Positions 54,428 through 64,000 of a stretch of 64,000 nucleotides of DNA are shown piece after piece. Numbering within the stretch: the first letter of the stretch is position 1; each line of letters starts with the position of its first letter. The DNA comes from Rhinopomastus cyanomelas (lineage: Eukaryota; Chordata; Aves; Bucerotiformes; Rhinopomastidae). The notes under the pieces are model-generated. The model was not told where the DNA came from. It ran no database searches and worked only from the letters and a program-made list of their open reading frames with translations. The stretch lies in contig VXBP01002360.1 in NCBI GenBank assembly GCA_013400115.1, forward strand, positions 63,583 through 127,582. The letters are read 5' to 3'. The position numbers and the translations under genes were made by a program.

Positions 54428-54890
54428 GACCTGTTGGAGCGACTCCAGAGGAGGCCATGAAAGTGATCAGAGGGATGGAGCCCCTCTCTTATGAGGACAG
54501 GCTGAGAGAGTCAGGGTTGTTCAGCCTGAAGAGGAGAAAGCTCCAGGGGCACCTTATAGAGACCTTCCAGTCCCTGAAAGTGACCTATCAGAAGGCTGGG
54601 GAAGACTGTTCACAAGGGCAGGGAATGATAGGACAAGGGGTCAAGGTTTGAAGCTGGAAGAATGGAGATTGAGGTTGGGCATCAGGAAAAAGTTCTTTAA
54701 TCTGAAGGTGGGGGATCCCTGGAACAGGCTGCCTAGAGAGGTGGTGGAGGTCCCATCCCTGGAGCCATTCAAGGTCAGGCTGGATGTGGCACTGGGCAAT
54801 CTGGTCTGGTGAGTGGTGGCCCTGCTTGGTGTCGGGGGATTGGATTAGATCCCCTTTGGAGGTCTCTTCCAATCTTGTGATTCTGTGATC
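54428..54890 (+). mobile_element. CR1 LINE, group E, about 460 bp
   Basis: ACCTGTTGGAGCGACTCCAG, CTTATGAGGACAGGCTGAGA, GGAACAGGCTGCCTAGAGAG, GGGCAATCTGGTCTGGTGAG; tail GTGATTCTGTGATC. Confidence 0.94.
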
Positions 54891-55135
54891 ACCCTGATTA
54901 TTCCTCTTAGACCCTATCTGCCCTTGGCTCGATGTAAAAACACACTGATGTGTTTGCAGTCTAAATCAGAGCAAGTCCTTTTGTTCAGCAAACTGAGCTT
55001 GACTGAGCATAACGCACCTCATCCTTACCGTTACCTCTCCAACACAATTCTGTTCTTCCAGAACAACGCTGCAGTTTGAAGAGATGGACAGTTAGCTTGG
55101 TGCAATCATCAGTGGTCTGAAATCTTCTGCTGCGT

Positions 55136-55318
55136 GGAAAAGGTCCTCAGCCCTTGGAACAGGCTGCCCACGGACGGGGTGAGTCACCATCCCTGGCCAC
55201 GTTTCCCAGTCGTGGAGATGTGGAGCTTAGGGACAGGATTTAGCGGTGGACAGCTGGGATAATGGCTGGAGCTGGTGATCTTGAAGGTCTTTTCAAACCT
55301 AAACAGTTCTGTGATTTA
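55136..55318 (+). mobile_element. CR1 LINE, group G (old), about 180 bp
   Basis: TTGGAACAGGCTGCCCACGG, CGTGGAGATGTGGAGCTTAG, GGTCTTTTCAAACCTAAACA. Pairs with the copy at 10049. Confidence 0.85.
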
Positions 55319-55947
55319 ATGTTTCAGAGTTATATTCAGTGCTGCAGGCTGGAACAGTTTAGTCTTTCTTATCCATCAGGCTCTTCACGCACGGCGGGTC
55401 AACCCGTGGCGTAACAGCACCCTGCTGCACATGGATTTGCTGAGGTATAAAGCAGGAGATTGGTGCTGCTTGGGGCCAGCAGCCAGTTAAGTTGTTATTG
55501 CCAACGGTGCCTCACAAGGCTGAGGAGCCACTCAGCCGGTATTAGGAGCTGGGGGGGTTGTACTGCAGGAAGGGTGAATTATTGCCGTGCGGTCAGCGAC
55601 AATTGGCCCAGATTTGTTCACCTGTAGCCAGAGGCAGGGGGACAATCAAACCCTGCCACGTGTGGGCTTGTCAGCTTAGGGCAGCGATTACGTGCACGTC
55701 TGTACCCGGGAAACGGCACGGGATGGAAAACAGAGGGGTCTGATGGCTCCGTCGTGGATTTTACGCTGCAAACGTCTTCTGAAAGAGGTTTAAAGTATCC
55801 CCTGCTGGATGTATAGGTTAATGTGTGATACTTGGCTCTGCTGGATGCTCTGTGCTTACTTCAGTGAGGCCTGTGGACAAGATAGAAACGCTGCTTTAAT
55901 AGAAATAAGTCCCATTGCCCTCGTTCTAGAGTCTGTGTGGGTAAAAC
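55319..55947. other. CR1-free block with a CpG-enriched patch
   Basis: No gene recognised; the CpG patch is listed separately. Confidence 0.45.
55388..55772. promoter_or_regulatory. CpG-enriched patch with E-box
   Basis: About 21 CpG in 385 bp, weaker than the block at 53.9 kb. Contains CACGTG (55657-55662). Possibly part of the same regulatory region, split by two CR1 insertions. Confidence 0.35.
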
Positions 55948-56640
55948 AGGTTGGGGATGGACCTATTGGGGGGCAGTGCAGGAGAAAGGGACCTGGGGTC
56001 CTGCTGGACAGGATGATCATGAGCCAGCAATGTGCCCTTGTGGCCAAGAGGGCCAACAGCATCCTGGGGTGGATCAGAAGGGAGTGGTTAGCAGAACAAG
56101 AGAGGTTCTTCTCTCCCTCTACTCTGCCCTGAGGAGACCACATCTGGAGTATTGTGTCCAGTTCTGGGCCTCTCAGACACAGAAATGCTAGAGAGAGCCC
56201 AGCACGGAGCAACGAGGATGATGAAGGGTGTAAAACACCTCCCTTGTTAGGAAAGGCTGAGGGAGCTGGGTCTCTTTAGCTTGAAGAAGAGGAGACTGAG
56301 GGGTGACCTCATTAATGTTGATAAATATGTGAAGGATGGGTGTCAGGAGGATGGAGCCAGGCTCTGCTCAGTGATAGGACAAGGGGCAATGGGTGTAAGC
56401 TGGACCAGACAAGGTTCCACATCAATATGAGAAGGAACTTCTTCCCAGTGAAGGTGACAGGGCACTGGAATGAGCTAGCCAGGGGGGTTGTGGAGTCTCC
56501 TTCTCTGGAGAGGTTTAAAACCCACCTGGATGTGTTCCTGTGCAGCTTGGTCTAGATGATCCTGCTGTGGCAGGGGGATTGGACTGGATGATCTTTCAAG
56601 GTCCCTTCACTCCCTGATGTTCTGTAATTCTGTGATTCTG
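55948..56640 (+). mobile_element. CR1 LINE, group A, about 690 bp
   Basis: Starts upstream of most copies, at GTTGGGGATGGACCTATTGG, in the end of the reverse-transcriptase region (GPAGQDDHEPAMCPCGQEGQ appears in a shifted frame). It runs through TGAGCCAGCAATGTGCCCTT to the tail ATTCTGTGATTCTG. Frame breaks throughout. Confidence 0.95.
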
Positions 56641-56920
56641 TCATCTAATGACAGGACAAGGGGCAATGGGTGTGAGCTGGAACAAAGGAGGTTCAACATC
56701 AATATGACAAGGAACTTCTTCCCAATGAGAGTGACAGAGCCCTGGAACAGGCTGCCCAGGGATGTTATGTAGTCTCCTCCTCTGGAGACATTTAAAACAC
56801 CCCTGGCCATGTTCCTGTGTGACCGGATGTAGGAGATCCTGCTGCGGTGGAGGGATTGGACTGGATGATCTTTCAAGGTCCCTTCCAATCCCTAACATTC
56901 TGTGACTCTGTGATTCTGTG
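56641..56920 (+). mobile_element. CR1 LINE, group A, joined to the previous copy
   Basis: Begins TCATCTAATGACAGGACAAG directly at the tail of the preceding copy, with no base between. Ends TTCCAATCCCTAACATTCTG and repeated GACTCTGTGATTCTGTG. Confidence 0.95.
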
Positions 56921-57952
56921 TTAATGCTCAGAATAATTCTGGAATCCTTTTTCACCTGTGATAAAGGGATTTAATGTTGTATATACTAAAACACATGGCT
57001 AAGTACTGGCCCTGCATTTCAGGAACACTCGTCAGCATTCAGTGGTTCTGCTCATATTGTGGTTAAACAACCCACAGAGAGATGTCATCTGTGCCCCTTC
57101 AGCAGAGTTCAAATCTGGCCATCACAAACAACAGACCTGACTGCTTTCTCTTAATTTTCTACAACTGTGAAGCAGCCTGGACGTTTAATTACAAGAACAG
57201 GGTAAAATTTCAGCTGCACTTCTGGTTTTAGTGTTACGCTTTGCATCAACAGCCACTCTGTGACTCACTGGCAGTAAGACCTGGAGCAGGTTACCCAGAA
57301 CCAGGGCGGCACAGAAAAGAGAATTATGTAAGCTGCAGGATCACAACTTCTTCTCTCTGCAGTGCCATAGTTAAGTTCCTTTGATAGGAGAGCTTCTAGC
57401 TATGTTGAATATTTATGCACTGAAGTCTTTCCTAGCAGAACCGTGGGAGGTGACGTGAGGTCGTTTCTTCGCTGTATTGTTCTCAAGATGGGCACTGGGA
57501 GCCCTGCGCAGGGCTGCGCCGGCTGTCAGCGTGGAGACGTGCTGGAAGCACTCGGATTCTTCTGAAATCAGAGGTGCTGTCAGTGCTAATTAGCAGAGGT
57601 GTGAACTAATGATGTCTTTTTAATCAGGAAGTCTCACTAGGAGCCCAGTTTATGCACATATTTTATAGTCTTTACACTGTGTCTAATTGGGACACCTCCG
57701 AGGCTACTCGTGGGATAACTGGGACAGTTGGAATTGGGTCTGGTGGCTGATTAAGTCTCAGTTAGTGGTAATTATGAGAGGGAGGCCCATGTGTTCAAAT
57801 ATACACTGCACCACGCTGTGCCGTGAGACACTGCACTGTGCAGCTCCCCCTGTGCTCCCAGAACACGCCGAGTGTCGATGCTGAGGATGGCGGAAAGACC
57901 ACAGGTGGCTCTTGCTCCCCATGTGCCAGTTTCTGGTTGCTCCTAATGCTTT
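56921..57952. other. 1-kb CR1-free block, no gene recognised
   Basis: Contains a small CpG cluster (about 57440-57540) and a perfect palindrome GCTAATTAGC (57585-57594) with a homeodomain core. Confidence 0.4.
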
Positions 57953-58240
57953 TTAGAATCACAGGGTTGGAAGGGGCTTCCAAAGGTCGTCTAGTCCAGC
58001 CCTCCTGACAACAAACAGGACCATCACTCACCAGACCAGATTGCCCAAAGCTCCATCCAGCATGACCCTGAATGGCTCCAGGGGTGGGGTCTCCACCACC
58101 TCTCTGGGCAGCCTGTTCCAGGGATCCCCCACACTCAGATTAAAGAACTTTTTCCTCATATCTGACCTGAATCTCCCCTTTTAGAGCTTCAGACCATGAC
58201 CCCTCATCCTATTGTTCATTGCTCTGTTGAGAAGTACAAC
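57953..58240 (-). mobile_element. CR1 LINE, group E, about 290 bp
   Basis: AGAATCACAGGGTTGGAAGG, TCACTCACCAGACCAGATTG, CAGCCTGTTCCAGGGATCCC, CATGACCCCTCATCCTATTG. Confidence 0.92.
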
Positions 58241-59079
58241 AGATGTGCTTTGGACTAAGTTGGAAGGTGAACTGTGAGTGACATAGAAATGGGCCCAGGG
58301 CTTGTGACTGGTGGAGAACACAGAGCTGGTGACATGATCTAGGGTAGCTTCTTGGAAATAATGGGGCTATTTCACTGGAAGAGCATGAACTAGGGAAGGA
58401 CTTGGGGAATTGATGAACAAGGTGTTTATGAGAAGTTGAGACTGCTCTTAGCAGACCCAGACATCAGGTGTAAGAGAGGTGAAGCGATGTGAGGATGTCC
58501 AAAGAGCTCTGGGTGGGCTGGGAGGCACTGGGCTCACCCTGTGGCTCTGGAAGAGCCTGATAAGAAAGGTAAAAGACTCCAGAGAGAAAGGAGTGGGGAA
58601 AGATCAGCTCAGAGTTAAGGGTCACATGTGTCTCTGAAGAATCAATAGGGGATACCCACCCAGCAAAATGGTGGGTGAATCCCCCCCTCATACAGAACTG
58701 AACCACTGTGTCCTGATAAAGCTAACAACAGTCACTTAAACCAGTGGGGTTTAACTGGCAGCTACCTAAGACAGTTTAGAGAACCAGCATTTGGTCAGCC
58801 AAATAATTCAGGGAAAAGGAACATGACAGACAGAACATCCCCAAACCGCCTCAGCGGCAAAAGCGGTCGCAAAGAGCAGAAGAAGGAATTGTTCCATTTA
58901 CTTAACCCAGAATAGAAAGTCCTCCTGGAACCTGGCATGAAGTCCTACTGCACTGCCACCTTCATGAGAAGCAATAAGAATGATGAGACTCTACCCAGCA
59001 GGAAGAGATGAGAAGCAGATTGCCTGTGGGGTAAGACTTTTCGCTGTGTTATGTGCAGAGTTAACACGAGAAATGGCAG
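58241..59079. other. Single-copy stretch, nothing recognised
   Basis: No gene, LTR or LINE feature could be supported. Confidence 0.4.
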
Positions 59080-59513
59080 CCACAAAGATGATGAAGGGAG
59101 GGGAACATCGCCCTGGTGAGGAAAGGCTGAGGGAGCTGGGGCTCTTGAGCTTGGAGAAAAGGAGACCAAGGGGTGACCCTAATAATGTTGATCAATATGG
59201 AAAGGGTGGGTGTCAGAAGGATGGAGCCAGGCTCTGCTCAGGGGCACCCAATGATAGGACAAGGGGTAACAGGTGTCAGCTGGAACAGAGGGGGTTCCAC
59301 ATCAATATGAGGAGGAACTTCTTCCCAGTGAGGGTGACAGAGCACTGGAAGGGGCTGCCCAGGGGAGTTGTGGAGTCTCCTTCTCTGGAGACGTTTCAAA
59401 CCCACCTGGACATGTCCCTGTGTGACTGGATCTAAGGGATCCTGCTGTGGCAGGGGGATTGTATCAGATGATCTTTCGAGGTCCCTTCCAATCCCTAATG
59501 TTCTGTGATTCTT
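59080..59513 (+). mobile_element. CR1 LINE, group A, about 435 bp
   Basis: The 151-codon frame 58980-59435 is CR1 from about codon 35 on: EERLRELGLLSLEKRRPRGD, EQRGFHINMRRNFFPVRVTE, HWKGLPRGVVESPSLE. Tail TTCCAATCCCTAATGTTCTG. The first third of the frame is flanking sequence joined by chance. Confidence 0.94.
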
Positions 59514-59961
59514 GGGAGGTACCTGCTCATAACTGATGTGTTTTTCATTTATTCACACTCGACGCACGTCGTGATTCCTCAAAGCTTCGTTTGATGGAAA
59601 TGTGAGTCCTTTTTAAGGCTTCAGCTGGTCTTCTGGGGGGTTTTTTGTGGTTTACTTTACTTGCTTTTCAAACCCTCTCTGAGCTTTATCTCTTCTCATA
59701 CTAACTAGATGTTAATTGGTAGCACCGAGTACTCCCTGCCTCTGGAGAGCAGTGGTGCCGTCATTGATTTCAAACACCCTTGTAAGTCAGAATTTCCTTT
59801 GTTGTGTAGCTGGCCACGATCCCTACACGTTCTTAATTTTTGAAGTCTTTGATATTGGAATCAAACTCAGTTCCTTGAGGCTTCATCTGTGTCTGTATCT
59901 CTCTTTGTTCTTGCTCTAATGGTGAGTGCTGCATAGGGAATATTTCTACAGTTTCTAAAGG
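59514..59961. other. Single-copy stretch, nothing recognised
   Basis: A G6T6 run lies near 59635-59646. No gene. Confidence 0.4.
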
Positions 59962-60128
59962 ATGACAGAGCCCTGGCAGGGGCTGCCCAGGGGGGTTGTG
60001 GAGTCTCCTTCCCTGGAGACGTTTAAAACCCTCCTGGATATGTTCCTGTGCAGCTTGGTCTAGGTGATCCTGCTTGAACTAGATGATCAAGGTCCCTTCC
60101 AATCCCTCATGTCCTGTGATTCTGTGAC
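59962..60128 (+). mobile_element. Short CR1, group A (167 bp)
   Basis: Starts ATGACAGAGCCCTGGCAGGG. A deletion of about 17 bp falls between CCTGCT and TGAACTAGATGATC. Ends TTCCAATCCCTCATGTCCTG. Confidence 0.94.
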
Positions 60129-60231
60129 GAGCTCTCAGCTGACCTCCAGTCCCGTGAAGGAGTGACACCAAGTGCTGAGCTGCTGGTTGGACAGAGCAGG
60201 CTGAAACGCAGTCCCTCAGGCTGACTTAGAA

Positions 60232-60270
60232 AATCATGGAATACCAGGTTGGAAGGGACCACAAGGACCC
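60232..60270 (-). mobile_element. Very short old CR1 3' end
   Basis: AAATCATGGAATACCAGGTT, then GGAAGGGACCACAAGGACC. About 39 bp only. Confidence 0.6.
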
Positions 60271-60795
60271 AACTTTCCTGGGAAAAGCATGGTCTAGGCA
60301 AAAGTATGTGAAATACATCTAGTACAAGGAAAGGCAGGACACACACAGTTTAAGGAAAGGTTTTACCTCTATTTTTAGTAAGAGTTGGGGGTTTTTCTAC
60401 CTTGGTCACGAACTCTGTTTAACTAGTCCTCACTTCAGCCCTCTGTTGGTCTACAAACAGATGTTTGTTGAGGTAAAAACACCCAAGGTACTTGATACTG
60501 TGCCAGGCAGCTCCATTTATTCCTGGATCTTGTTTGTGGTCAAACAGCACTGAACAAACTTGTGTTTAGAATCCCTTGGCAGGATTTTACCCCAAGTGTG
60601 TAGCACAGTGTGGGGCAGCTAAGCCAAACTTTGGTACCAGTTTAGCCAACCTGGGTTCTCTGCTGATGCCTCTGGATACCAAACAAGTTCAGGCACCCTA
60701 AGCTCCACAGAGGTGTGAGGAGTAGACTCACCTTTGCCTACTCACTAAGCAGCTCCCTTCTTAGAGTGGTTTTGCTTTCTTGAGAAGACTTTTTC
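60271..60795. other. Single-copy stretch, nothing recognised
   Basis: I looked for LTR ends and found none that I could support. Confidence 0.35.
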
Positions 60796-61249
60796 CAAGG
60801 ATGCAGAACTGCTGGAGAGAGTCCAGCACAGAGCCACAAGGATGATGGAGTGGAGCATCTCCCTGATGAGGAAAGGCTGAGGGAGCTGGCTCTCTTGAGC
60901 TGGGAAAAAAGGGAGGCTGAGGGGTGACTCCATTAATGTTGATAAATATGTGAAGGGTGGGTGTCAGGAGGATGGAGCCAGGCTCTGCTCAGGAGCATCT
61001 AGTCACAGGACAAGGGGCATTGGGTGTGAGCTGGAACATAGGAGGTTCCACATCAACATGAGAAGGAACTTCTTCCCAATGAGGGTGACAGAGCCCTGGA
61101 AGGGGCTGCCCGGGGAGATTGTGGAGTCTTCTTCTCCCTGACCTCCCTGACCATGTTCCTGTGTGACTTGGTCTAGGGGATCCTGCTGTGGCGGATTGGA
61201 CTAGATGATCTTTCGAGGTCCCTTCCAATCTGTAGTGATTCTATGATTG
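60796..61249 (+). mobile_element. CR1 LINE, group A, about 455 bp
   Basis: AGGATGCAGAACTGCTGGAG to GGTCCCTTCCAATCTGTAGT and GATTCTATGATTG. A 63-codon frame keeps EHRRFHINMRRNFFPMRVTE and PWKGLPGEIV. Small deletions sit in the 3' UTR. Confidence 0.94.
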
Positions 61250-61303
61250 GCCTGGATGATCTTTCGAAGTCCCTTCCAATCCCTAACTATCTGTGACTTG
61301 GTG
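61250..61303 (+). mobile_element. Very short CR1 3' end, group A, joined to previous
   Basis: GCCTGGATGATCTTTCGAAG, TTCCAATCCCTAACTATCTG. 54 bp directly behind the tail of the preceding copy. Confidence 0.92.
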
Positions 61304-62173
61304 ATTTACCTACTCTGCTTCATTTCTAAGCAGAACTTTAGAAAGTCTTTGTCTTTGCCCTGTATGTGTTCAGTAATTGCCTTAAGATTAGTATCTCAAA
61401 GTGAAACAAATCACTAACCCTTCACCACAGACAAGCAGAGACAAAATAATGCCTGAGAGTCTTTTCACACTCAAATCAAATCTCTCTGAAATGCACCTTT
61501 ACCTCTAATAAAATACCTTCCAGTCTTTTTAATAACCACATTTTCTGCGCTCCATCCATTGTCGCTAGCATTTTAGGATCAATTTACTAGATGAAAAAAT
61601 AATAACAATCATTTTTCCACGTCAAAGCTCTTTGAAAAATGCGAACAGCGACGCAGCAGGCGCTGGCTTCTCTGTAACCAAACCCCATTTTTTAAAAAGC
61701 CCTTCTTGTGTGCTGACCTTTAAAATGGGCTACAAATAGAACTGAGGAGGGAAGAAAAAACCCCACAACAGAACGGCACCTCTGTAGTGCAAGTCAAGAT
61801 TATCAAAGAGCTGTAATCGTGTGATGGAGGGAGTTTGTCCTTACGGTTTGCTGAGATATATGAACTGTTGGGGCAAGCTGCTCTTTATTTTGAGCTTCCT
61901 GAATTTGTTTAAAGGAATCTGGGCTGAAGTTTGTATTTCACGCAGACCCCGCTGCGGATTGTTTGGATTCATGCAGCAGAAAAAACTCTGCCCAAAGCAG
62001 ACAAAGAATTACTCCCTGGAAAGAGTAAGCTGCCTTTTGGTTTCTCCAGAGTTTGCCTTCAAACAGAGGAACTGATTGAAAATCTCCACAAAACACAACT
62101 GTACTTAGTACAATGATCCCCTACACAGGCTCTAATGATCACAAATTAATGTGATCTTCATTTCCCTTGCACC
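61304..62173. other. CR1-free block, possible conserved non-coding DNA
   Basis: One weak splice-bounded segment, 61946-62024 (GTATTTCACGCAG acceptor-like, AGA|GTAAGC donor-like), reads TPLRIVWIHAAEKTLPKADK and so on. Family unknown; not called as an exon. Confidence 0.35.
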
Positions 62174-62222
62174 AGTCACAGAATGGTTTTGGTTGGAAGG
62201 GACCTCAGAGATCACCCAAGCT
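62174..62222 (-). mobile_element. Short CR1 3' end
   Basis: GTCACAGAATGGTTTTGGTT, GGAAGGGACCTCAGAGATCA. Possibly extends with decay to about 62277. Confidence 0.75.
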
Positions 62223-62277
62223 CACTGTATGCTTTAGCATATTCAGAGTGAGATCTTCGTGCTCTCCAGGGATGACA

Positions 62278-62687
62278 AATGGAGACATAAAACACCTCTT
62301 AAGCCCCAAGTCTATGAGTGTTTGCAGAGTTGCAGATCATTGTTGAGTTTTCTAAGCACAGCCCCTTGAAATGAATAGCCTCTAGGCTCAGCCATGGTTG
62401 GAAAAGAGTGGTTCAGTCCTTCAGCTGGTACTTTTCACTGACATGTTTAAGCAGTCAGCCCAGCCAGGAAAATGGGAAAACAAAGTAGCTCAATTAGGAT
62501 GCTCGGTGCTCATTGCTCCACAAGAGCAGCAAGCAAAGACAGAGCAGCTCTCAGTATCTGTGACAGGGTTCTCTAACATTCACCAGGCACTGGAGCTGTT
62601 GCTGCTCAGTCAAGACCAGCCAAGTCAAGGTTTTGTCACTTAGTACATTCACACACTGGTTTCAATTCAAGTTCAACTTCCATACTT
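62278..62687. other. Single-copy stretch, nothing recognised
   Basis: An 81-codon plus frame (62398-62643) is unrecognised. Confidence 0.4.
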
Positions 62688-62917
62688 AAGATAGAAGAGA
62701 GCAGATTTGGATTAGACTTTAGGAGGAAGTTCCTTACAGTGAAGGTGGTGAGGCCCTGGAACAGGTTGTGCGAGGCTGCTCCATCCTGGGAAGTGTTCAA
62801 GGCCAGGCTGGATGGGGCTCTGGGCAACCTGGTCTGGTGGGAGCTGTTAGGACTGGGGTTAGGACTGGGTGATCTCGGAGGTCCCTTCCAACCCAAACCA
62901 GCCTGTGATTCTGTGGT
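62688..62917 (+). mobile_element. CR1 LINE, group F, about 230 bp
   Basis: AGAGAGCAGATTTGGATTAG, AAGGTGGTGAGGCCCTGGAA, GGCTGGATGGGGCTCTGGGC, GGTCCCTTCCAACCCAAACC. A short local duplication (GGACTGGGGTTAGGACTGGG) lies before the end. Confidence 0.93.
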
Positions 62918-63222
62918 AATTCTGCACACTCCAGAACAAGCAGATCTTTTGTTGTGATACCAGGGCATGCAGTTAGTGCTGAGTTGTGTCAACAGATGCA
63001 TGACTGGGTGGAAACTGCTGTCTGAGACAGAATGGGAATGAGCACAAGAGAAATAATGAGATGCAGCCCCTGGGAGAGTGGAAAAACCCCTCTTTGTCAG
63101 TGTTTGTACTGCACAAAGTTGACTTTCTTATTAAAGGCAGCAAATCAAAGGTGGCAGACTCTGCGTCTACAAATGTCACTGCCCAAGACAAACCAGATAT
63201 AACAGTTCCCACAGTTTAGTTC
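62918..63222. other. Single-copy stretch, nothing recognised
   Basis: No gene or repeat seen. Confidence 0.4.
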
Positions 63223-63300
63223 ATAGAATCACAGAATTGTTTTGATTGAAGGACATCTTTAAGATCATTGTTTCCAGCAGTGAACCCAGCACTGCCAAGG
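63223..63300 (-). mobile_element. Short old CR1 3' end
   Basis: CATAGAATCACAGAATTGTT, then AACCCAGCACTGCCAAGGCC and ACCACTGAA, as in CR1 copies with AACACTGCCAAGTCCACCAC. Confidence 0.75.
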
Positions 63301-63477
63301 CCACCACTGAATTTGCTGTTCTTCCACGAAGGAGGGTGAAATGGCAAGTGTCTGCGGTTAGCTGGCATTCATTAGCTGCTCCCTCAATTCCATCCATAAC
63401 CAGATTGATTTTGCTGTTAGGGACAACACGTGGTCTTGTCCTCAGTGTCATGGCTGATGGATGTCTGGGCAGGGAGA

Positions 63478-64000
63478 AGTGTAAGGAAATAGAACAGGAG
63501 CAGTGTAGAGTCTGGCATCTGGGCAAGAACAACCCCAGCTACCAGCACAGGTTGGGGACTGACCTGTTGGAGAGCAGTGTAGGAGAAAGGGATCTGGGGG
63601 TGCTGCTGGACAGCAGGATGGCCATGAGCAAGCAATGGGCCCTTGTGGCCAGGAAGGCCAGTGGCTTCCAGGGGTGGATTAGAGGGTGGTTAGCAGATCG
63701 AGAGAGGTTCTCCTCCCCCTCTAATCTGCCCTGGTGAGACCACATCTGGAATCTTGTGTCTAGTTCTGGGTCCCTCAGTTCCAGAAGGACGCAGAGCTTC
63801 TGGAGAGAGTCCAATGCAGAACCACAAAGATGGTGAAGAGAGTAGAACAATTCCCTTGTTTGGAAAGCCTGAGGGAGCTGGGTCTCTTGAGCCGGGAAAG
63901 CAAGAGACTGAGGGGTGACCACTTTTGTGTTTATAAATACGTGGAAGGTGGGTGTCAGGAGGATGGAGCCAGGCTCTGCTCCATGACATCCAATAATAGG
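63478..64000 (+). mobile_element. CR1 LINE, group A, reaching furthest into ORF2, cut by window edge
   Basis: A 163-codon frame (63246-63737) enters ORF2 at about codon 78. It shows WHLGKNNPSYQHRLGTDLLE, then RDLGVLLDSRMAMSKQWALV, the segment after the reverse-transcriptase catalytic centre. Frame breaks near 63735, and the ORF2 end continues (GGTGGGTGTCAGGAGGATGG) past the window. The first 77 codons are flanking DNA. Confidence 0.94.

Noticed and set aside
58241..60795. Possible LTR retrovirus remnants in unrecognised blocks
   Set aside because: No matching LTR ends, primer site or pol motifs could be seen.
1..64000. Prokaryotic systems: CRISPR, operons, toxin-antitoxin or phage defence
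   Set aside because: Sequence is clearly vertebrate repeat-rich DNA. No regular spaced repeats or operon-like gene layout exists. The many repeated short frames are CR1 ORF2 pieces.

Overview
This is vertebrate, almost certainly avian, non-coding DNA. The + and - strands carry about 66 separate pieces of the CR1 LINE retrotransposon. They show the typical CR1 3' end: a GGACTGGATGATC(T) block, GGTCCCTTCCAA, then short ATTCTGTG-type repeats. By eye they add up to roughly 19 kb, near 30% of the window. Most bird genomes hold about 4-10% transposable elements in total. Woodpeckers and their relatives (Piciformes) and some hoopoe/hornbill-type birds are known for CR1 expansion, so such a bird is my best guess; this is inference from repeat density, not from a gene.

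I sorted the copies by eye into working groups used below. A: tail TTCCAATCCCTAATGTTCTG; the commonest group, about 27 copies. B: GATGATCCCAAAGGTCTTTTCC. C: CCAGCCCAGGACCTAACATC read on the minus strand. D: CCTGCACAGGCAGGGACACC read on the minus strand. E: GGGCAATCTGGTCTGGTGAG. F: GGCTGGATGGGGCTCTGGGC. G: an older form with CGTGGAGA and GGAGCTTAGGGACA. Nearly all copies are 5'-truncated, keeping only the C-terminal end of ORF2 and the short 3' UTR. None encodes a complete protein. The longest open piece is 185 codons (3772-4329). Copies nest (37.5-38.2 kb, 53.1-53.6 kb), sit tail to tail or head to tail (6.4, 46.6, 56.6, 61.2 kb), and in one case are recombinant (40.4 kb).

Layout: 1-16 kb, scattered CR1 with CR1-free blocks at 5.0-6.3, 7.9-9.5 and 10.2-12.3 kb. 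17-31 kb, dense mostly group-A copies, including three near-identical-length short copies at 24.9-26.7 kb. 31-41 kb, a 27-bp minisatellite, long group-C and B copies, a nested pair and the best candidate exon (36029-36138, + strand). 41.45-44.49 kb, a 1.52-kb direct duplication split by a single n and ending in a polypyrimidine tract, best read as an assembly or haplotype artefact. 45-64 kb, more CR1, an old LINE relic at 49.4-49.7 kb and a CpG-island-like block at 53.9-54.35 kb with a weaker CpG patch at 55.4-55.8 kb.

No complete protein-coding gene, rRNA, tRNA, CRISPR array or prokaryote-type operon is visible. Outside CR1 the longest open frame is 179 codons, about what chance gives in six frames of 64 kb. 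The window is probably intronic or intergenic. CR1 boundaries are by eye, usually good to 5-20 bases.
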